Numbered from the stretch's first letter, positions 27,871 through 38,139 are shown. The stretch is DNA of 64,000 bases from Enterobacter hormaechei ATCC 49162 (GCF_001875655.1 NZ_MKEQ01000001.1:2170001-2234000), one strand, 5' to 3'. Numbers and translations: made by a program. Notes: generated by a model not told the origin, from the sequence alone.

Positions 27871-28514
27871 CGCTGCAATTCGTCCAGTGCAGGGGCATCA
27901 AGATGCGAAATGTCCCCTGCCATCTCAACCACCCACCCCGATGCCAGCCAGGCACTTTCCTGATAGTCGATACGGGAAATGGAACAGTTGCGCAGACGCA
28001 AACGACGCTCGGCATAAGCCGGCAGTCCCAGAATGGTGCTCACCAGGCAACCCAGCGCGATACCGTGGCTCACCAGCAGCGGTCGGCTACCCGCAGGAAG
28101 TTTCAGGCACTCTGCCAGCGCGGCATGCATGCGCACGCTCAGCTCCTGCATGGATTCCCCCTCCGGGATGCGACCATCTTCAGTACCGTTCACCAGCGTG
28201 CGACGCCAGCCTTCTTCGGTTTCCGTCAGCGTATCGATAGGACGTTTTTCCAGCACCCCCATATCCAGTTCGCGCAGGCGCGGTTCGAGGGTGACGTCGC
28301 AGCCACAGGCATCGGCAATGATGCGCGCCGTCTGCTGCGTGCGGCCTAAATCACTGGAGATGACGTGAGTGATACCCAGCGTTCTGGCGCGCTCCGCCAC
28401 CTGCCACGCTTGTTGCACACCCTTGTCGGTGAGAGGACTGTCTGACTGGCCTTGAATACGTCGCTCGGCGTTCCACTGCGTTTCACCGTGGCGAACAAGG
28501 TATACCTGTAACAT
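27867..28514 (-). CDS. gpmB: histidine phosphatase family protein GpmB (YtjC)
   Basis: Member of the phosphoglycerate mutase/histidine phosphatase superfamily. It is annotated as a cofactor-dependent phosphoglycerate mutase homologue, but its true substrate is uncertain. The 215 residues begin [19 protein letters not shown] with the catalytic RHG motif at residues 8-10. A second catalytic histidine lies in [11 protein letters not shown] near residue 150. Its 3' end overlaps rob by 4 bp and its start is 49 bp from divergent yjjX. Confidence 0.94.
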   Translation of the reverse strand: MLQVYLVRHGETQWNAERRIQGQSDSPLTDKGVQQAWQVAERARTLGITHVISSDLGRTQQTARIIADACGCDVTLEPRLRELDMGVLEKRPIDTLTETEEGWRRTLVNGTEDGRIPEGESMQELSVRMHAALAECLKLPAGSRPLLVSHGIALGCLVSTILGLPAYAERRLRLRNCSISRIDYQESAWLASGWVVEMAGDISHLDAPALDELQR

Positions 28515-28563
28515 GCTTTTTTTCCGTTATACTGCGATGAATTTTTTTAAATCGAGCTTAATT

Positions 28564-29079
28564 ATGCACCATGTTGTCTCTGCTACCACCAATCCTGCCA
28601 AAATTCAGGCAATTCTAAGGGCATTTGAAGAGATCTTCGGCGAAGGATCCTGCCATATTGACGCCGTCGGCGTCGAGAGTGGTGTGCCGGAACAGCCGTT
28701 TGGCAGCGAGGAAACGCGCGCTGGCGCACGAAATCGCGTGGCGAATGCCAAAGCCGCCGCGCCAGACGCTGACTTTTGGGTCGCGATTGAAGCGGGCATC
28801 GACGAAGGCGCAACCTTCAGCTGGGTGGTGATTGAAAGCCGTGAGCAGCGCGGCGAAGCGCGTTCAGCCACCCTGCCCCTGCCGGAGATTATTCTGGAGA
28901 AAGTGCGCGAAGGCGAAGCGCTCGGGCCGGTGATGTCGCAGTACACCGGCATTGATGAGATTGGCCGTAAAGAAGGGGCCATTGGCGTCTTTACCGCGGG
29001 CAAGCTCACCCGTTCGAGCGTTTACCACCAGGCGGTGATCCTGGCGCTAAGCCCGTTTCATAACGCCATTTATCGTTGA
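28564..29079 (+). CDS. yjjX: inosine/xanthosine triphosphatase YjjX
   Basis: House-cleaning enzyme that hydrolyses ITP and XTP to keep deaminated purines out of nucleic acids. I start at ATG 28564 ([17 protein letters not shown]), which gives 171 residues and the E. coli-like N-terminus; the frame is open 17 codons further up but unsupported. Family motifs include [23 protein letters not shown] and FWVAIEAGI. Its last 10 bp overlap the 3' end of convergent trpR. Confidence 0.95.
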   Translation: MHHVVSATTNPAKIQAILRAFEEIFGEGSCHIDAVGVESGVPEQPFGSEETRAGARNRVANAKAAAPDADFWVAIEAGIDEGATFSWVVIESREQRGEARSATLPLPEIILEKVREGEALGPVMSQYTGIDEIGRKEGAIGVFTAGKLTRSSVYHQAVILALSPFHNAIYR

Positions 29080-29399
29080 TCGCTCAATAAGACTGACTCG
29101 AGCCACTGGCGCAGCTCAACCGGCGCAGACTTCAGGCTGTTCGATCCACGGGTAATCGTCGCGATGCCCGCGCCCAGCTCGTTTTTCAGCTCGCGCTGGC
29201 TCATCTCACCGCGCAATAGCTCTTCAATAATCCGCACGCGCGTGCCCAGCGCCTCACGCTCGTCCGGCGTAAGCATCAGCTGCATGAGGGGTAGGTGCAA
29301 ATCCTGCTCGTAAGACTGGCGAAGCAGCTCCACAAAACGAAGCCACTCCTGGTGACGCTGTTCGGCCATCGCCGAGGAATACGGGGAATGCTGGGTCAT
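29070..29399 (-). CDS. trpR: Trp repressor
   Basis: Tryptophan-activated dimeric repressor of trp, aroH, mtr and its own gene. The start at 29399 ([20 protein letters not shown]) gives 109 residues (108 in E. coli); the frame is open 27 codons upstream but covers the operator. The helix-turn-helix includes [20 protein letters not shown] near residues 66-85. A clear autoregulatory operator lies 14 bp before the start. It follows slt on the same strand, as in E. coli. Confidence 0.97.
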   Translation of the reverse strand: MTQHSPYSSAMAEQRHQEWLRFVELLRQSYEQDLHLPLMQLMLTPDEREALGTRVRIIEELLRGEMSQRELKNELGAGIATITRGSNSLKSAPVELRQWLESVLLSDQR

Positions 29400-29413
29400 G
29401 TTATGCTGCCTCT

Positions 29414-29433
29414 TGTACTCATTAGCGAGTACA
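29414..29433 (-). promoter_or_regulatory. TrpR operator (autoregulation of trpR)
   Basis: TGTACTC-ATTAGC-GAGTACA has perfect 7-bp inverted arms and resembles the known trp-family operators (TGTACTAG half-sites). It lies immediately upstream of trpR. Confidence 0.82.
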
Positions 29434-29454
29434 GCATAACACAACCCACGCCGA

Positions 29455-31392
29455 TCAGTAACGTCTCTGCCACTCGGCATCGCTCATCAGGGTATCTTTC
29501 TGCCCCATGAAGTAGCGATAGTAGGCGTCATACGCCAGCACGTTCTTCACATAGCCGCGCGTTTCCGAGAACGGAATGCTCTCGACGAACGCCACGGCGT
29601 CGATACGCCCTGCGCTATTGCCAAGCCATGTCCGCACGCGGCCGGGTCCGGCGTTGTACGCCGCTGACGCGAAGATGCGGTTATTACCGAACTGCTGATA
29701 GACATACTGCAAGTAGCTGGTGCCGATATTGATGTTGGTCTCCGGATCCAGCAGCTGGGACGGGCTGCTGTAGCCTGGAATAGTAAACATCTTCACCGTG
29801 TGCGTCGCGGTGCCCGGCATAATCTGCATCAGGCCACTGGCCCCCACAGGAGAACGCACTTTCGGGTTCCACGCGCTCTCCTGACGGGCAATGGCCATCG
29901 CGTAACTTTGCGGAATGTCTTTGCCGCTGGTGTAACGTTCGAAGAGATCTTTATAAGCCAGCGGGAAACGCTCTTCGAGATGATCCCACAGCTTGCCGGC
30001 GATCGTCGCCTGTACGCTCAGATCCCACCAGCGATTATCAAACGCATAGCGGGCAAGCTGCGCTTTCTCATTCGTGGTGCGGCTGGTCACCAGGTTGGCC
30101 CATTCGCTGCGCGCGGTATTATCCAGATTCCAGTACATCAGCTCGCGCACGCGCGCCATTTCTGGCCCCTGCGTCAGCGCCGGGTTCGCGTTAGCTGGCG
30201 CTTTGTCGATCTTAAGGGTGTACTCCTCGCCCAGACGCTGCGCCGCCGCCATCGGGTAGAAGCCGCGCTGCTGCATCAGGGAGTGGAGGATCTCTTTGGC
30301 TTCGTCTTCACGACCACGCTCCAGCAACAGGTCCGCCTGCCAGTATCGCCATTCATCTTTCTCTTTGGCATCCATCGGCAGACGTGCCAGCCAGGTATTG
30401 AGACCACGACGATCGCCCGTGCCCAGCGCCATGCGCACGCGACGTTCCACCAGCGAGACAGAGTTTGAACGCATTACCGCATCGTCACGCCAGCGCGCCT
30501 GTTCGTCGGTCACATCCGTACCCATCAGTCGCCACGCAACAATGTCGCGCAGTTCCTGGGTTTGATCGTCATTCAACTTCTGGGCCTGCACCAGCTGCGG
30601 GATCATCAGCCGGGCGTTTTCCACATCATCACGCGCCACGCTGGTAAAGGCCACCGCCGCCATCTGGCGGGTAAAATCGGTTGCGCCAGTGGTGCGCGCA
30701 AACGTCAGCACGGTATTGGGATCGTTCGCCAGACTGATAACGGCAGACGCAATGGTCTGATAATCCGCTGGCATCTGGCCCGCCAGCACGGTGACCAGCC
30801 GGGTGTTTCCGGCCTTCATCGCCAGGCGAATGCGTTCCAGGTAAGAGAGCGGATCCTGCTTGCCCGAGGCGCGCCAGGCGCTGAAAAGCGGGTCACAGGC
30901 GTTTGGCTGGCTTTTCCCCGTCAACCACAACTCTTTCGCACCAGCCCAGGCTTCCTCCTGCTGACCGGTCGCCCATTTCGCATAATAGTAATTACACTGC
31001 GCTTCCGTCGCGCCCGGTTTATCCGGGCTGAAGGCCAGCAAACCGCGCCAGTCTTCGCGACGGGCCAGCTCGTTTACGAACCGGGACTTCAGGGTGCGCG
31101 CAGGCGGCAGGGTCGGGTTCGCCTGAATGAAGTTATTGACGGTGACGGTCGGTTGATTCATGAGATCGTCGGTGATCTGACGATACTCCAGATACGGATA
31201 CAGCGGATAATCCTTCAGCGTCGGCATCAGCGCCTGGACGGTATCCATCTGCTTGTTGTCCCATGCCTGTTTAATCTGGGCATAGCGGCTACGTTGTTCA
31301 TCCAGTGAATCGGCATGTACCGCCTGGCTTACCGCCATTACGCATACGCTGGCCGCCAGCAGACGCCAGACCACCCGTTTGGCTTTTTCCAC
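29455..31392 (-). CDS. slt: soluble lytic murein transglycosylase Slt70
   Basis: Periplasmic exo-lytic transglycosylase that cleaves peptidoglycan to 1,6-anhydro-muropeptides. The 645 residues match the E. coli precursor length. A signal peptide covers about residues 1-27 (...[13 protein letters not shown]). The superhelical U and L domains occupy about 28-450. The C-terminal lysozyme-like domain has the catalytic glutamate in [10 protein letters not shown], followed by the motifs [14 protein letters not shown] and [13 protein letters not shown]. It lies upstream of trpR. Confidence 0.97.
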   Translation of the reverse strand: MEKAKRVVWRLLAASVCVMAVSQAVHADSLDEQRSRYAQIKQAWDNKQMDTVQALMPTLKDYPLYPYLEYRQITDDLMNQPTVTVNNFIQANPTLPPARTLKSRFVNELARREDWRGLLAFSPDKPGATEAQCNYYYAKWATGQQEEAWAGAKELWLTGKSQPNACDPLFSAWRASGKQDPLSYLERIRLAMKAGNTRLVTVLAGQMPADYQTIASAVISLANDPNTVLTFARTTGATDFTRQMAAVAFTSVARDDVENARLMIPQLVQAQKLNDDQTQELRDIVAWRLMGTDVTDEQARWRDDAVMRSNSVSLVERRVRMALGTGDRRGLNTWLARLPMDAKEKDEWRYWQADLLLERGREDEAKEILHSLMQQRGFYPMAAAQRLGEEYTLKIDKAPANANPALTQGPEMARVRELMYWNLDNTARSEWANLVTSRTTNEKAQLARYAFDNRWWDLSVQATIAGKLWDHLEERFPLAYKDLFERYTSGKDIPQSYAMAIARQESAWNPKVRSPVGASGLMQIMPGTATHTVKMFTIPGYSSPSQLLDPETNINIGTSYLQYVYQQFGNNRIFASAAYNAGPGRVRTWLGNSAGRIDAVAFVESIPFSETRGYVKNVLAYDAYYRYFMGQKDTLMSDAEWQRRY

Positions 31393-31618
31393 ACGCTCTT
31401 CCTCATTGTTTTTCGTCAGTTGCAGCGTCTTGCCACGTAAAAGTTACATCAACTTATGCTAACCAGGCATCCCACAACGCGCCACGTCATGGACACTTTT
31501 TTACCTTTCTTGCGCGTTTTAACACTCCCGACGTTCCTGGCTGGGATTAGGGCGTGAAAAAGGCTACACTTCGAGGCTGAAATTCCTTCTCATCACGATA
31601 AAAGAGGCGAAGTCCAAC

Positions 31619-33286
31619 GTGGCTCAATTCGTTTATACCATGCATCGTGTCGGCAAAGTTGTTCCGCCGAAACGTCATATTCTTAAAAATATCTCGCTGA
31701 GCTTCTTCCCGGGCGCAAAAATCGGTGTTCTTGGTCTCAACGGTGCCGGTAAGTCCACCCTGCTGCGCATCATGGCCGGCATCGATACAGACATCGAAGG
31801 TGAAGCCCGTCCGCAGCCTGGCATCAAGATCGGCTACCTGCCGCAGGAACCTCAGTTGAACCCGGAACACACCGTTCGCGAATCCGTTGAAGAAGCGGTA
31901 TCCGAAGTGGTTAACGCGCTGAAAGGTCTGGATGAAGTGTATGCCAAATACGCCGAGCCGGATGCGGACTTCGACAAGCTTGCTGCACAACAGGGCAAGT
32001 ATGAAGAGATTATCCAGGCGCACGACGGTCACAACCTGAACGTGCAGCTGGAGCGCGCCGCTGATGCCCTGCGTCTGCCAGACTGGGATGCGAAAATCGC
32101 TAACCTGTCCGGTGGTGAACGCCGCCGCGTGGCGCTGTGCCGCCTGCTGCTGGAAAAACCAGACATGCTGCTGCTCGACGAACCGACCAACCACCTGGAT
32201 GCGGAATCCGTGGCATGGCTGGAGCGCTTCCTGCACGACTTCGAAGGCACCGTGGTGGCAATTACCCACGACCGTTACTTCCTCGACAACGTGGCAGGCT
32301 GGATCCTGGAGCTGGACCGCGGGGAAGGTATTCCATGGGAAGGCAACTACTCCTCCTGGCTGGAGCAGAAAGACCAGCGTCTGGCGCAGGAAGCGTCTCA
32401 GGAAGCCGCCCGTCGTAAATCTATTGAGAAAGAGCTGGAGTGGGTGCGTCAGGGCGCGAAAGGCCGTCAGTCTAAGGGCAAAGCCCGTCTGGCACGCTTT
32501 GAAGAGCTGAACAACACCGAATACCAGAAACGTAACGAAACCAACGAACTGTTTATTCCACCTGGCGCACGTCTGGGGGATAAAGTGGTTGAAGTAACCA
32601 ACCTGCGTAAGTCCTACGGCGACCGCCTGCTGATCGACGATCTGACCTTCTCCGTACCGAAAGGCGCTATCGTCGGCATCATCGGTCCGAACGGCGCGGG
32701 TAAATCCACCCTGTTCCGCATGATGTCCGGTCAGGAACAGCCTGACAGCGGCTCTATCACCCTGGGTGAGACCGTGAAGCTGGCCTCCGTTGACCAGTTC
32801 CGTGACGCCATGGATAACAGCAAAACCGTGTGGGAAGAGGTCTCCGGCGGTCTGGATATCATGCGTATCGGCAACACCGAGATGCCAAGTCGCGCCTACG
32901 TTGGCCGCTTTAACTTCAAGGGCACCGACCAGGGCAAACGCGTGGGCGAGCTGTCCGGCGGTGAGCGCGGTCGTCTGCACCTGGCGAAACTGCTCCAGGT
33001 TGGCGGCAACGTTCTGCTGCTCGATGAACCGACTAACGACCTGGACATCGAAACCCTGCGCGCGCTGGAAAACGCCCTGCTGGAATTCCCGGGCTGCGCG
33101 ATGGTTATCTCGCACGACCGTTGGTTCCTGGACCGTATCGCGACCCACATCCTGGACTACCAGGACGAAGGTAAAGTGGAGTTCTTCGAAGGTAACTTCA
33201 CCGAATACGAAGAGTACAAGAAACGCACGCTGGGCGCCGACGCGCTGGAGCCGAAGCGTATTAAGTACAAGCGTATTGCGAAATAA
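31619..33286 (+). CDS. ettA: energy-dependent translational throttle EttA (ABC-F)
   Basis: Ribosome E-site ATPase that gates the first elongation step according to the ATP/ADP ratio. The start is GTG at 31619 (AQFVYTMHRVGKVVPPK), as in E. coli, 555 residues. Two ABC domains show Walker A motifs GLNGAGKST and GPNGAGKST, signatures LSGGERRRV and LSGGERGRL, and Walker B MLLLDEPTNHLD and VLLLDEPTNDLD. The basic linker between them (about 245-320) contacts P-site tRNA in this family. A REP pair follows the stop. Confidence 0.98.
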   Translation: MAQFVYTMHRVGKVVPPKRHILKNISLSFFPGAKIGVLGLNGAGKSTLLRIMAGIDTDIEGEARPQPGIKIGYLPQEPQLNPEHTVRESVEEAVSEVVNALKGLDEVYAKYAEPDADFDKLAAQQGKYEEIIQAHDGHNLNVQLERAADALRLPDWDAKIANLSGGERRRVALCRLLLEKPDMLLLDEPTNHLDAESVAWLERFLHDFEGTVVAITHDRYFLDNVAGWILELDRGEGIPWEGNYSSWLEQKDQRLAQEASQEAARRKSIEKELEWVRQGAKGRQSKGKARLARFEELNNTEYQKRNETNELFIPPGARLGDKVVEVTNLRKSYGDRLLIDDLTFSVPKGAIVGIIGPNGAGKSTLFRMMSGQEQPDSGSITLGETVKLASVDQFRDAMDNSKTVWEEVSGGLDIMRIGNTEMPSRAYVGRFNFKGTDQGKRVGELSGGERGRLHLAKLLQVGGNVLLLDEPTNDLDIETLRALENALLEFPGCAMVISHDRWFLDRIATHILDYQDEGKVEFFEGNFTEYEEYKKRTLGADALEPKRIKYKRIAK

Positions 33287-33296
33287 GTGCCTGAGT

Positions 33297-33374
33297 GCCG
33301 GGTGGCGGCTTCGCCTTACCCGGCCTACGGTACTGCGCAGTTTGTAGGCCGGGTAAGCGTGAGCGCCACCCGGC
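33297..33374. repeat. REP-type palindrome pair between ettA and the LysR gene
   Basis: Inverted REP copies at 33297-33328 and 33344-33374, the second ending CCACCCGGC followed by TTTTTT. They fill the gap between the convergent stops and probably also act as a terminator for ettA. Confidence 0.85.
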
Positions 33375-33378
33375 TTTT

Positions 33379-34278
33379 TTATTTGCCCACGTAGTACCGC
33401 TTCACCTCATCAAACTGCATTGCAAAGTCGATATAGCTCATTAGCGCAGGCGAATTCAGCTTGCGGCTCGGGTAGGCCAGCCAGAGATCGTTACCTTCAA
33501 CGCTCCATTCTGGAAGCACCTGAACCAGCGCCCCCTTTTCGATCTTATCCTCCAGCAGAAAGGCGGGTAACAGCGTGATCCCCGCCCCGGCAATGGCACA
33601 CTCACGGGCATATACCAGATTATCGGTCATGTGCGCGTTATCCGGCAGGTAGCGGTAATCCTCGCTCTCGCTTCGCAGAAGCCACTCCGACCATGCCCGG
33701 TGCGTAATGCAGCGGTGATCCACCAGTTGTCGGGGATGGGTTAACGGCGCACGACGCGCCAGATAGTCAGGCGAGGCAAGCATGTAGCGCGGACAGTGCC
33801 CAATCATGCGGCCAATCAGGGAGGAGTCCTGCGGTTTGCCGGTGCGCAGCGCCACGTCAAAGCCAGACTCGACCAGATCCACCACGTCGTCAGAGATCGA
33901 CACATCCAGCGACACGTCAGGATAGCGAAGCTGGAACTCGGCATTCATATGCGCCAGCAGCGTCGCGCCAATCCCGGCCGGACAGGTGATCCGCAGCCGC
34001 CCGCTGGGGTTTTCGCGCAGGCGCTGAATGGCATACTCCGCGCGCTCGCTGGCCGCCAGCATTTCACGGCAGTGCACCAGATAGTGCTCGCCTGCAAAGG
34101 TCAGGCTGATCCTGCGAGTCGTGCGGTTAAGCAGGCGGATCCCCACCTGCTGCTCCAGCTGGCTTATCCGCTGGCTGACGCTGGATTTCGGCAGCTCCGC
34201 CTTCTGCGCCGCCGCGGTAAAGCTGCCCATCTCGGCCACCAGCGCAAACAGCGCCATATCCTGAAGCTGTTTAAACAT
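33379..34278 (-). CDS. LysR-family transcriptional regulator
   Basis: Predicted DNA-binding regulator of 299 residues. The N-terminal helix-turn-helix is GSFTAAAQKAELPKSSVSQR (about residues 17-36), followed by the LysR substrate-binding domain (about 90-295). The overall layout (FTFAGEHYLVHCREMLAASERAE) is that of the CrgA/AaeR-like group. It is divergent from the dehydrogenase gene at 34387 with a 108-bp gap, the usual arrangement for a LysR protein and its target; the effector is unknown. The pair has no counterpart between ettA and nadR in E. coli. Confidence 0.88.
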   Translation of the reverse strand: MFKQLQDMALFALVAEMGSFTAAAQKAELPKSSVSQRISQLEQQVGIRLLNRTTRRISLTFAGEHYLVHCREMLAASERAEYAIQRLRENPSGRLRITCPAGIGATLLAHMNAEFQLRYPDVSLDVSISDDVVDLVESGFDVALRTGKPQDSSLIGRMIGHCPRYMLASPDYLARRAPLTHPRQLVDHRCITHRAWSEWLLRSESEDYRYLPDNAHMTDNLVYARECAIAGAGITLLPAFLLEDKIEKGALVQVLPEWSVEGNDLWLAYPSRKLNSPALMSYIDFAMQFDEVKRYYVGK

Positions 34279-34386
34279 GATTGTTCACCCTGTGCGAACG
34301 CTGAGTTCTTGATTGTCCATCTTATCATGCAGCTGACCACTTACTAGACTAGCCTCAACAAGACGCATTTCATTGAGGAGCACACC

Positions 34387-35388
34387 ATGTCTGTTAAAGC
34401 CATTGCCGTTAGCCCAGAAAATCCCTCCACCTTTATTGAAATCGCCCCGCCGATGCCGCAGCCCGGCGAGCACGATCTGCTGGTTGAGGTAAAAGCCGTA
34501 TCCATAAATCCGGTCGATACCAAAGTGCATGCGGGGATCGCCAAAAATGGGCTGAAAGAGCCACGCATTCTCGGGTGGGATGCCAGCGGGATCGTCAAAG
34601 CGGTTGGGGCTGGCGTCACCGGATTCAAACCGGGTGACGAAGTGTGGTACGCGGGAGATATCACCCGTCCGGGGAGCAATACTACGCATCAGCTGATCGA
34701 TGCGCGTATTGTCGGGCACAAGCCCACAAGTCTTGGCTGGGCCGCCGCGGCTGCGCTGCCGCTGACGGCGCTTACCGCGTGGGAAGGCCTGTTTGAACGG
34801 CTGAACATTCAGGATGCCGACGCAGATAAGACTCTGCTGATCATCGGCGGCGCGGGCGGCGTGGGATCGCTGGCGATCCCGTTTGCGAAGCACAACAGCA
34901 AGGTGAAGATTATCGCAACCGCTTCGCGGGAAGAATCCGCCCGGTGGTGTCGCGATCGCGGGGCTGACGTAGTGGTCAACTACCGCGATCTGAAAGGCGA
35001 GCTGGCGAAGCAGGGGATCACCTTTGTGGATTACATTTTTATCCTCAACGACACCGACGGACACTGGGATGCGGTCAGCGATCTGATTGCGCCGCAGGGG
35101 CATATCTGTTCCATCGTTGAAAACGCGCATCCGCTGAACCAGGACAAGCTGAAGTCCAAATCTGCCGCCCTGCACTGGGAATTTATGTACACCCGCAGCA
35201 TGTACCAGACCGCAGATATGGCGCGTCAGGGGGAGATTTTAAACGAGGTGGCGAAGCTGGTGGATGACGGCGTGGTGGAAAGCTCGCTCAGCGAAACGCT
35301 GCACGGGCTGAGCGTGGAAAGCATTACCGAAGCGCACCGCAGGGTGCTGGAGGGGCATATGCGGGGGAAAGTGGTGGTTGAGTATTGA
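34387..35388 (+). CDS. zinc-type alcohol dehydrogenase-like / quinone oxidoreductase family protein
   Basis: NAD(P)-dependent oxidoreductase of the medium-chain dehydrogenase superfamily, 333 residues, close to the adh_fam_1 subgroup. The GroES-like N-terminal domain covers about 1-125. The Rossmann motif LLIIGGAGGVGSLAI lies near residues 150-164. The catalytic zinc-binding cysteine and histidine pattern of true alcohol dehydrogenases is not evident, so a quinone- or enal-reductase role is more likely. GAGGAGCACACC precedes the ATG. Its likely regulator is the divergent LysR gene. A repeat hairpin follows. Confidence 0.88.
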   Translation: MSVKAIAVSPENPSTFIEIAPPMPQPGEHDLLVEVKAVSINPVDTKVHAGIAKNGLKEPRILGWDASGIVKAVGAGVTGFKPGDEVWYAGDITRPGSNTTHQLIDARIVGHKPTSLGWAAAAALPLTALTAWEGLFERLNIQDADADKTLLIIGGAGGVGSLAIPFAKHNSKVKIIATASREESARWCRDRGADVVVNYRDLKGELAKQGITFVDYIFILNDTDGHWDAVSDLIAPQGHICSIVENAHPLNQDKLKSKSAALHWEFMYTRSMYQTADMARQGEILNEVAKLVDDGVVESSLSETLHGLSVESITEAHRRVLEGHMRGKVVVEY

Positions 35389-35396
35389 GGTATTCC

Positions 35397-35478
35397 CCCC
35401 TCACCCCGGCCCTCTCCCCAAAGGGGCGAGGGTGTAATTATTCCCTCTCCCCTCTGGGGAGAGGGTTAGGGTGAGGGG
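35397..35478. repeat. nested inverted repeat of the CCCTCTCCCC family
   Basis: An outer perfect arm CCCCTCACCC / GGGTGAGGGG encloses two hairpins built on CCCTCTCCCC and GGGGAGAGGG. It lies between the convergent stops of the dehydrogenase and nadR. A shorter relative occurs at 42630-42664. This is a dispersed intergenic repeat distinct in sequence from the REP palindromes; it may also terminate transcription. Confidence 0.8.
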
Positions 35479-35485
35479 TTATCTT

Positions 35486-36718
35486 TTAACCCTGCTCCCC
35501 CATCATCTCCTTCACCAGCTCGACGCAGCGCAGGAAGCGGGAGTCGTAGTCCGACTCCTCCACATGGACAAACTCAACGTTGTTTTCGTTGAGCATCTCC
35601 ACCAGCATGGACTGGAACTCGCGCCTGTCCACGGAGCTGCCAAGGCTGCGCATGCCGTCAGCCACCCACGGCGTGTTGTTTTCCAGCAGGATCACCAGGT
35701 CAAAGCGGTATTCGTCAATCAGCGCCTGCACGAACGGGTGCTCGCGCCCCTCGTACTTCTTGCAGAACGCCTGCGTGGTGACGAAATCGGTATCAATAAA
35801 CGCCACTTTGTTAGCGTATTTCACCGCGAAATCAATGTACTGGGCATGCCCGAGCGCGATTTTATCGTAGTCGGAATACTGCAACGCCATCTCGTCACCG
35901 CCGAGGTGTGAGAAGACGTAATCGCGGCCATACTCCCACGCGCTGGTAGTGTTGAAGATGTTCGCCAGCTTATTTACCAGCGTCGATTTCCCGCTCGACT
36001 CGCCGCCCAGAATAGCCACGGTGCGCACGAAGAACGGCTTCACTTCGGTCGGAATGTAATCCCAGTAGCGGAACGGGTTCTCGCGGATCTGCGCCCCGCT
36101 GATGTTCATGAACGTGCGTTTAGGATCGATCAGCACCGTCTCAATGCCCAGATGCTCGCGGAACTGCGGCGCGTCCGACTCTTCAGAGGTGTAGATCCAG
36201 TTAGGCGCGATGCCCTTCTCTTCCATAAACGCTTTGATGCCGTTGCTCCACACGTCCCAGCCGTGCGGGTACGGCTCCATGCCCTCTTCGTTGAAAGCAT
36301 GAATGCGAATATTTTTCTGATACTTAAACGTCTGAAGCAGCCAGCGAAGGCGGTCCGGCACGGTGGGCTGCTGCGACATGGCGCTGTCTTCAAACAGCTG
36401 GCGATCGCGGGTTTCATCATAACCCATGATGATATGCAGTTCGTCAACCTGGCTACAGGCGCGCTGGATCAGATAGATGTGACCAGTATGCAGCGGGTAG
36501 AACTTACCGAACACCACGCCAATGTTCTTTTGCATTCGCGGAAATTCAAGCCCCAGAAAACGGTGCAGCGCTTCAAGCTTCTGCGCGCTGGGGCTTTTGA
36601 TTTTGGCGTTCAGCAGTTGGCTCAGGTAGCCCTTGGTCATGCCGCTGGCGTCCGCCACCTGCTGCAACGTGCAGCCCTTCTGGCGGATAGCGGTCTTGAT
36701 GTAGTCAAATGATGACAT
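35486..36718 (-). CDS. nadR: trifunctional NAD regulator NadR
   Basis: Represses NAD biosynthesis genes and also has NMN adenylyltransferase and ribosylnicotinamide kinase activity. The 410 residues equal the E. coli protein. A Cro-like helix-turn-helix is at the N-terminus (TLQQVADASGMTKGYLSQLL, about 17-36). The nucleotidyltransferase motif GVVFGKFYPLHTGH lies near residues 62-75. The kinase P-loop ILGGESSGKSTLVNK is near 235-250. It is the last gene of serB-radA-nadR, 35 bp after radA. Confidence 0.98.
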   Translation of the reverse strand: MSSFDYIKTAIRQKGCTLQQVADASGMTKGYLSQLLNAKIKSPSAQKLEALHRFLGLEFPRMQKNIGVVFGKFYPLHTGHIYLIQRACSQVDELHIIMGYDETRDRQLFEDSAMSQQPTVPDRLRWLLQTFKYQKNIRIHAFNEEGMEPYPHGWDVWSNGIKAFMEEKGIAPNWIYTSEESDAPQFREHLGIETVLIDPKRTFMNISGAQIRENPFRYWDYIPTEVKPFFVRTVAILGGESSGKSTLVNKLANIFNTTSAWEYGRDYVFSHLGGDEMALQYSDYDKIALGHAQYIDFAVKYANKVAFIDTDFVTTQAFCKKYEGREHPFVQALIDEYRFDLVILLENNTPWVADGMRSLGSSVDRREFQSMLVEMLNENNVEFVHVEESDYDSRFLRCVELVKEMMGEQG

Positions 36719-36753
36719 AAATTACGGTGCCTCCTGCAAAATCGAATACGTAA

Positions 36754-38139
36754 TTATAAGTCGTCAAAGACATTTAACGCATCTGCGAGTTTTTTAACGC
36801 CAAAAACCTGCATCCCTTCCGGGATTTTTTTCGGCACGTTGGCGGCCGGAACAATCGCGCGGCGGAAACCGTGTTTTGCCGCTTCGGAGATACGCTCCTG
36901 GCCGCTCGGTACCGGGCGTATCTCGCCGGCCAGCCCCACCTCGCCAAACACCACTAAATCCTGCGGCAACGGTCTGTCGCGCAGGCTGGAGACCATTGCC
37001 AGCAGCAGCGCCAGGTCCGCGCTGGTTTCCGTCACCTTTACCCCACCCACCACGTTGACGAACACATCCTGATCCGCCATTTGCAGGCCGCCGTGACGGT
37101 GCAGGACCGCCAGCAGGATCGCCAGGCGGTTCTGTTCCAGACCAACCGCCACGCGCCGCGGGTTGCCCATCATCGAGTGATCCACCAGCGCCTGAATTTC
37201 AACCAGCAGCGGACGCGTTCCCTCCCACAGCACCATCACCGAACTGCCGGAGGTGATCTCGTCGCCACGGCTCAGGAAGATGGCCGACGGGTTGCTGACT
37301 TCGCGCAGCCCCTGCTCGGTCATGGCAAACACGCCCAGCTCATTCACTGCGCCAAAGCGGTTTTTATGGCTACGCAGGGTACGAAAACGGGAGTCCGCAT
37401 CGCCGTCGAGCATCACGGAGCAGTCGATACAGTGCTCCAGCACCTTTGGCCCCGCCAGCGAGCCATCTTTGGTGACGTGGCCGACCATCACTATCGCCAC
37501 GCCACGCGTTTTGGCAAAGCGCGTCAGGTAGGCTGCGGTTTCACGCACCTGTGCCACGCTCCCCGGCGAGGACTGGATGTCCGCCATGTGCATCACCTGG
37601 ATGGAGTCGATCACCATCAGCTTCGGCTGCTCTTCTTCGGCGATCATGCAGATCTGCTCGATGCTGGTTTCCGACAGCATATTCAGATTGCCGGTTGGCA
37701 GGCCGAGGCGGTGCGCACGCATCGCCACCTGCTGGAGTGACTCTTCACCCGTCACGTACAGGGTTTTCATCTGTTCGGCGAGCTTGCAGAGCGTTTGCAG
37801 CAGCAGGGTCGATTTACCCGCGCCCGGGTTACCGCCGATCAGAATGGCGCTGCCCGGCACGACGCCACCGCCGAGTACGCGGTCAAATTCTTTGAATCCG
37901 GTAGAGAAGCGCGGCAGCGCCTCAAGGCTGATATCCGAAAGTTTTTGTACCTTCGACACGCCTGCATTGCCCGCATAGCCGCTCAGCCGTTCATTGCGGG
38001 CCACGCTCGGCGAAGCCGCCACACCACGCACTTCAGTGATGGTGTTCCAGGCATGACAGGCGCTGCATTGCCCCTGCCAGCGCGGATAATCCGCACCACA
38101 TTCATTACAGACAAATGCGCGTTTTGGAGCTTTCGCCAC
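36754..38139 (-). CDS. radA: DNA repair ATPase RadA (Sms)
   Basis: RecA-like branch-migration helicase acting in recombinational repair. The 461 residues match E. coli RadA (460). The N-terminal zinc finger is CNECGADYPRWQGQCSAC (about residues 11-28). The Walker A motif GGNPGAGKSTLLLQ is near 95-108. The RadA-specific KNRFG motif appears in LRSHKNRFGAVNE near residues 255-265. The C-terminal Lon-like domain follows. It lies 11 bp after serB on the same strand. Confidence 0.98.
   Translation of the reverse strand: MAKAPKRAFVCNECGADYPRWQGQCSACHAWNTITEVRGVAASPSVARNERLSGYAGNAGVSKVQKLSDISLEALPRFSTGFKEFDRVLGGGVVPGSAILIGGNPGAGKSTLLLQTLCKLAEQMKTLYVTGEESLQQVAMRAHRLGLPTGNLNMLSETSIEQICMIAEEEQPKLMVIDSIQVMHMADIQSSPGSVAQVRETAAYLTRFAKTRGVAIVMVGHVTKDGSLAGPKVLEHCIDCSVMLDGDADSRFRTLRSHKNRFGAVNELGVFAMTEQGLREVSNPSAIFLSRGDEITSGSSVMVLWEGTRPLLVEIQALVDHSMMGNPRRVAVGLEQNRLAILLAVLHRHGGLQMADQDVFVNVVGGVKVTETSADLALLLAMVSSLRDRPLPQDLVVFGEVGLAGEIRPVPSGQERISEAAKHGFRRAIVPAANVPKKIPEGMQVFGVKKLADALNVFDDL

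Noticed and set aside
31547..33148. 533-codon open frame opposite ettA
   Set aside because: Shadow of ettA, which is intact and conserved on the other strand.
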